Source of the DNA: an uncultured Selenomonas sp.
Lineage (GTDB): Bacteria > Bacillota > Negativicutes > Selenomonadales > Selenomonadaceae
Reading direction: 5' to 3'
Assembly (NCBI GenBank): GCA_945494195.1
Contig: CALYVJ010000126.1
Location: 1-5,986, forward strand
Length of the DNA: 5,986 bases
Within the stretch, counting starts at the first letter, position 1; each line of letters begins with the position of its first letter. This document shows, piece by piece, positions 5,561 through 5,986 of this stretch. The notes under the pieces were generated by a model, which saw only the letters and a list, made by a program, of their open reading frames with translations, was not told the DNA's origin and searched no databases. The translations under genes and the position numbers were made by a program.

Positions 5561-5986
5561 TGAAGCGGGATATCAAGCGGCAGCTGGCACTGGTCATGCT
5601 GGCAGTCTTTTTGATTGCCAGCGTCTTGATATATCAGCGGCAGGAGCCGGATGTATTGAAGGTGGGCGTCTTTGCGGGCAGCAATTGGGGTGTGCCGGAT
5701 GGAGATTCTTATGCGGTAATCGATGAGGTAATAAAAACCTTTGAGCAGGAGCATCCAGGAGTCCGGGTAACCTATGTCAGTGGCGTCAAGAAGGAGGACT
5801 ATTCGGAGTGGCTCGCAGAAAAAATGTTGGCGGGAGAGGCCCCCGATGTGTTCATCGTCCCTGGTGAGGATTTTAATATGTATGCCTCCATGGGGGCTTT
5901 GCAGGATTTGACGAATTACGGGGAGCAGGACAAGGATTTCTCCTGGGCGGCTTATTACCCGGCAGCGCTTAACTATGGCCGTTATG
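5560..5986 (+). CDS. Extracellular solute-binding protein, SBP_bac_1/MalE class (3' truncated by window)
   Basis: Only the first 142 residues are present; family members are usually about 400-450 long. Residues 9-25 form one hydrophobic segment after a basic N terminus (MKRDIKRQ). There is no lipobox cysteine, unlike most ABC sugar-binding lipoproteins of Firmicutes, so a membrane anchor or a signal peptide cut by another route is likely. Mature-domain features are LKVGVFAGSNWGVPDG (33-48), an amphipathic stretch IDEVIKTFEQEHPGVRVTYV (54-73), and the class-typical EKMLAGEAPDVFIVPGEDF (87-105) and GALQDLT (112-118). The start overlaps the regulator stop (TGATG), with GAGGTGGA at 5546-5553 as ribosome binding site. 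Its place as fourth gene of a coupled sensor operon suggests a second sugar-sensing input, but transport genes could follow beyond the window. Confidence 0.85.
   Translation, partial: MKRDIKRQLALVMLAVFLIASVLIYQRQEPDVLKVGVFAGSNWGVPDGDSYAVIDEVIKTFEQEHPGVRVTYVSGVKKEDYSEWLAEKMLAGEAPDVFIVPGEDFNMYASMGALQDLTNYGEQDKDFSWAAYYPAALNYGRY

Noticed and set aside
5397..5726. Overlapping + strand frame across the regulator and second binding-protein genes
   Set aside because: It is out of frame with both genes and lacks motifs, while the overlapped frames contain a clear helix-turn-helix and an SBP N terminus.

Overview
The window reads as one strand of a low-to-mid GC anaerobe related to the Firmicutes. The candidate I favour is a Negativicutes member of the Selenomonas/Mitsuokella type. 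The reasons are a mannose-class PTS very close to Escherichia coli ManY/ManZ, Firmicutes-style AGGAGG ribosome binding sites, and a DesK/LiaS-like kinase with a NarL-type regulator. This genus-level guess is an inference from recalled similarity; no search was run. All seven supported genes lie on the + strand. I see no rRNA, tRNA, CRISPR array, insertion sequence or attachment site.

Layout. Positions 1-240 have no gene I can name. They hold an upstream tail too short to identify, two short palindromes, a possible promoter (-10 at 148-153), two very small ORFs behind a good Shine-Dalgarno sequence, and a strong RNA hairpin (181-215). Next come three subunits of a mannose/fructose/sorbose-family PTS permease: EIIB (241-732), EIIC (831-1634) and EIID (1650-2474). 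No EIIA is visible, so it must lie elsewhere, possibly just upstream. The 98-nt EIIB-EIIC gap contains a duplicated 9-mer that can form a hairpin. A rho-independent terminator (2512-2543) closes the PTS block.

An extended -10 promoter (2558-2566) sits right behind the terminator and starts a second, tightly overlapping operon. It encodes a membrane-tethered RbsB-like sugar-binding protein (2599-3567), a HisKA_3-type histidine kinase with about six membrane segments and almost no extracytoplasmic domain (3567-4892), a NarL/LuxR-type response regulator (4889-5560), and a second, unrelated sugar-binding protein of the MalE/SBP_bac_1 class that runs off the window (5560 onward). Junctions are TAATG, ATGA and TGATG, so the four genes are probably translationally coupled.

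Interpretation. The PTS brings in and phosphorylates a hexose such as mannose or glucose. The second operon looks like a sugar-sensing signalling unit rather than a transporter. Its two binding proteins have uncleaved-looking N-terminal anchors and no lipobox, no ABC permease or ATPase is nearby, and the kinase lacks its own sensor domain. The simplest model is that one or both binding proteins report extracytoplasmic sugar to the kinase, and the regulator controls the adjacent PTS and/or its own operon. XylFII-LytS of Clostridium is a known precedent for a binding protein coupled to a kinase. The arrangement here, with two folds of binding protein around a HisKA_3 kinase beside a PTS, is the most interesting content of the window.
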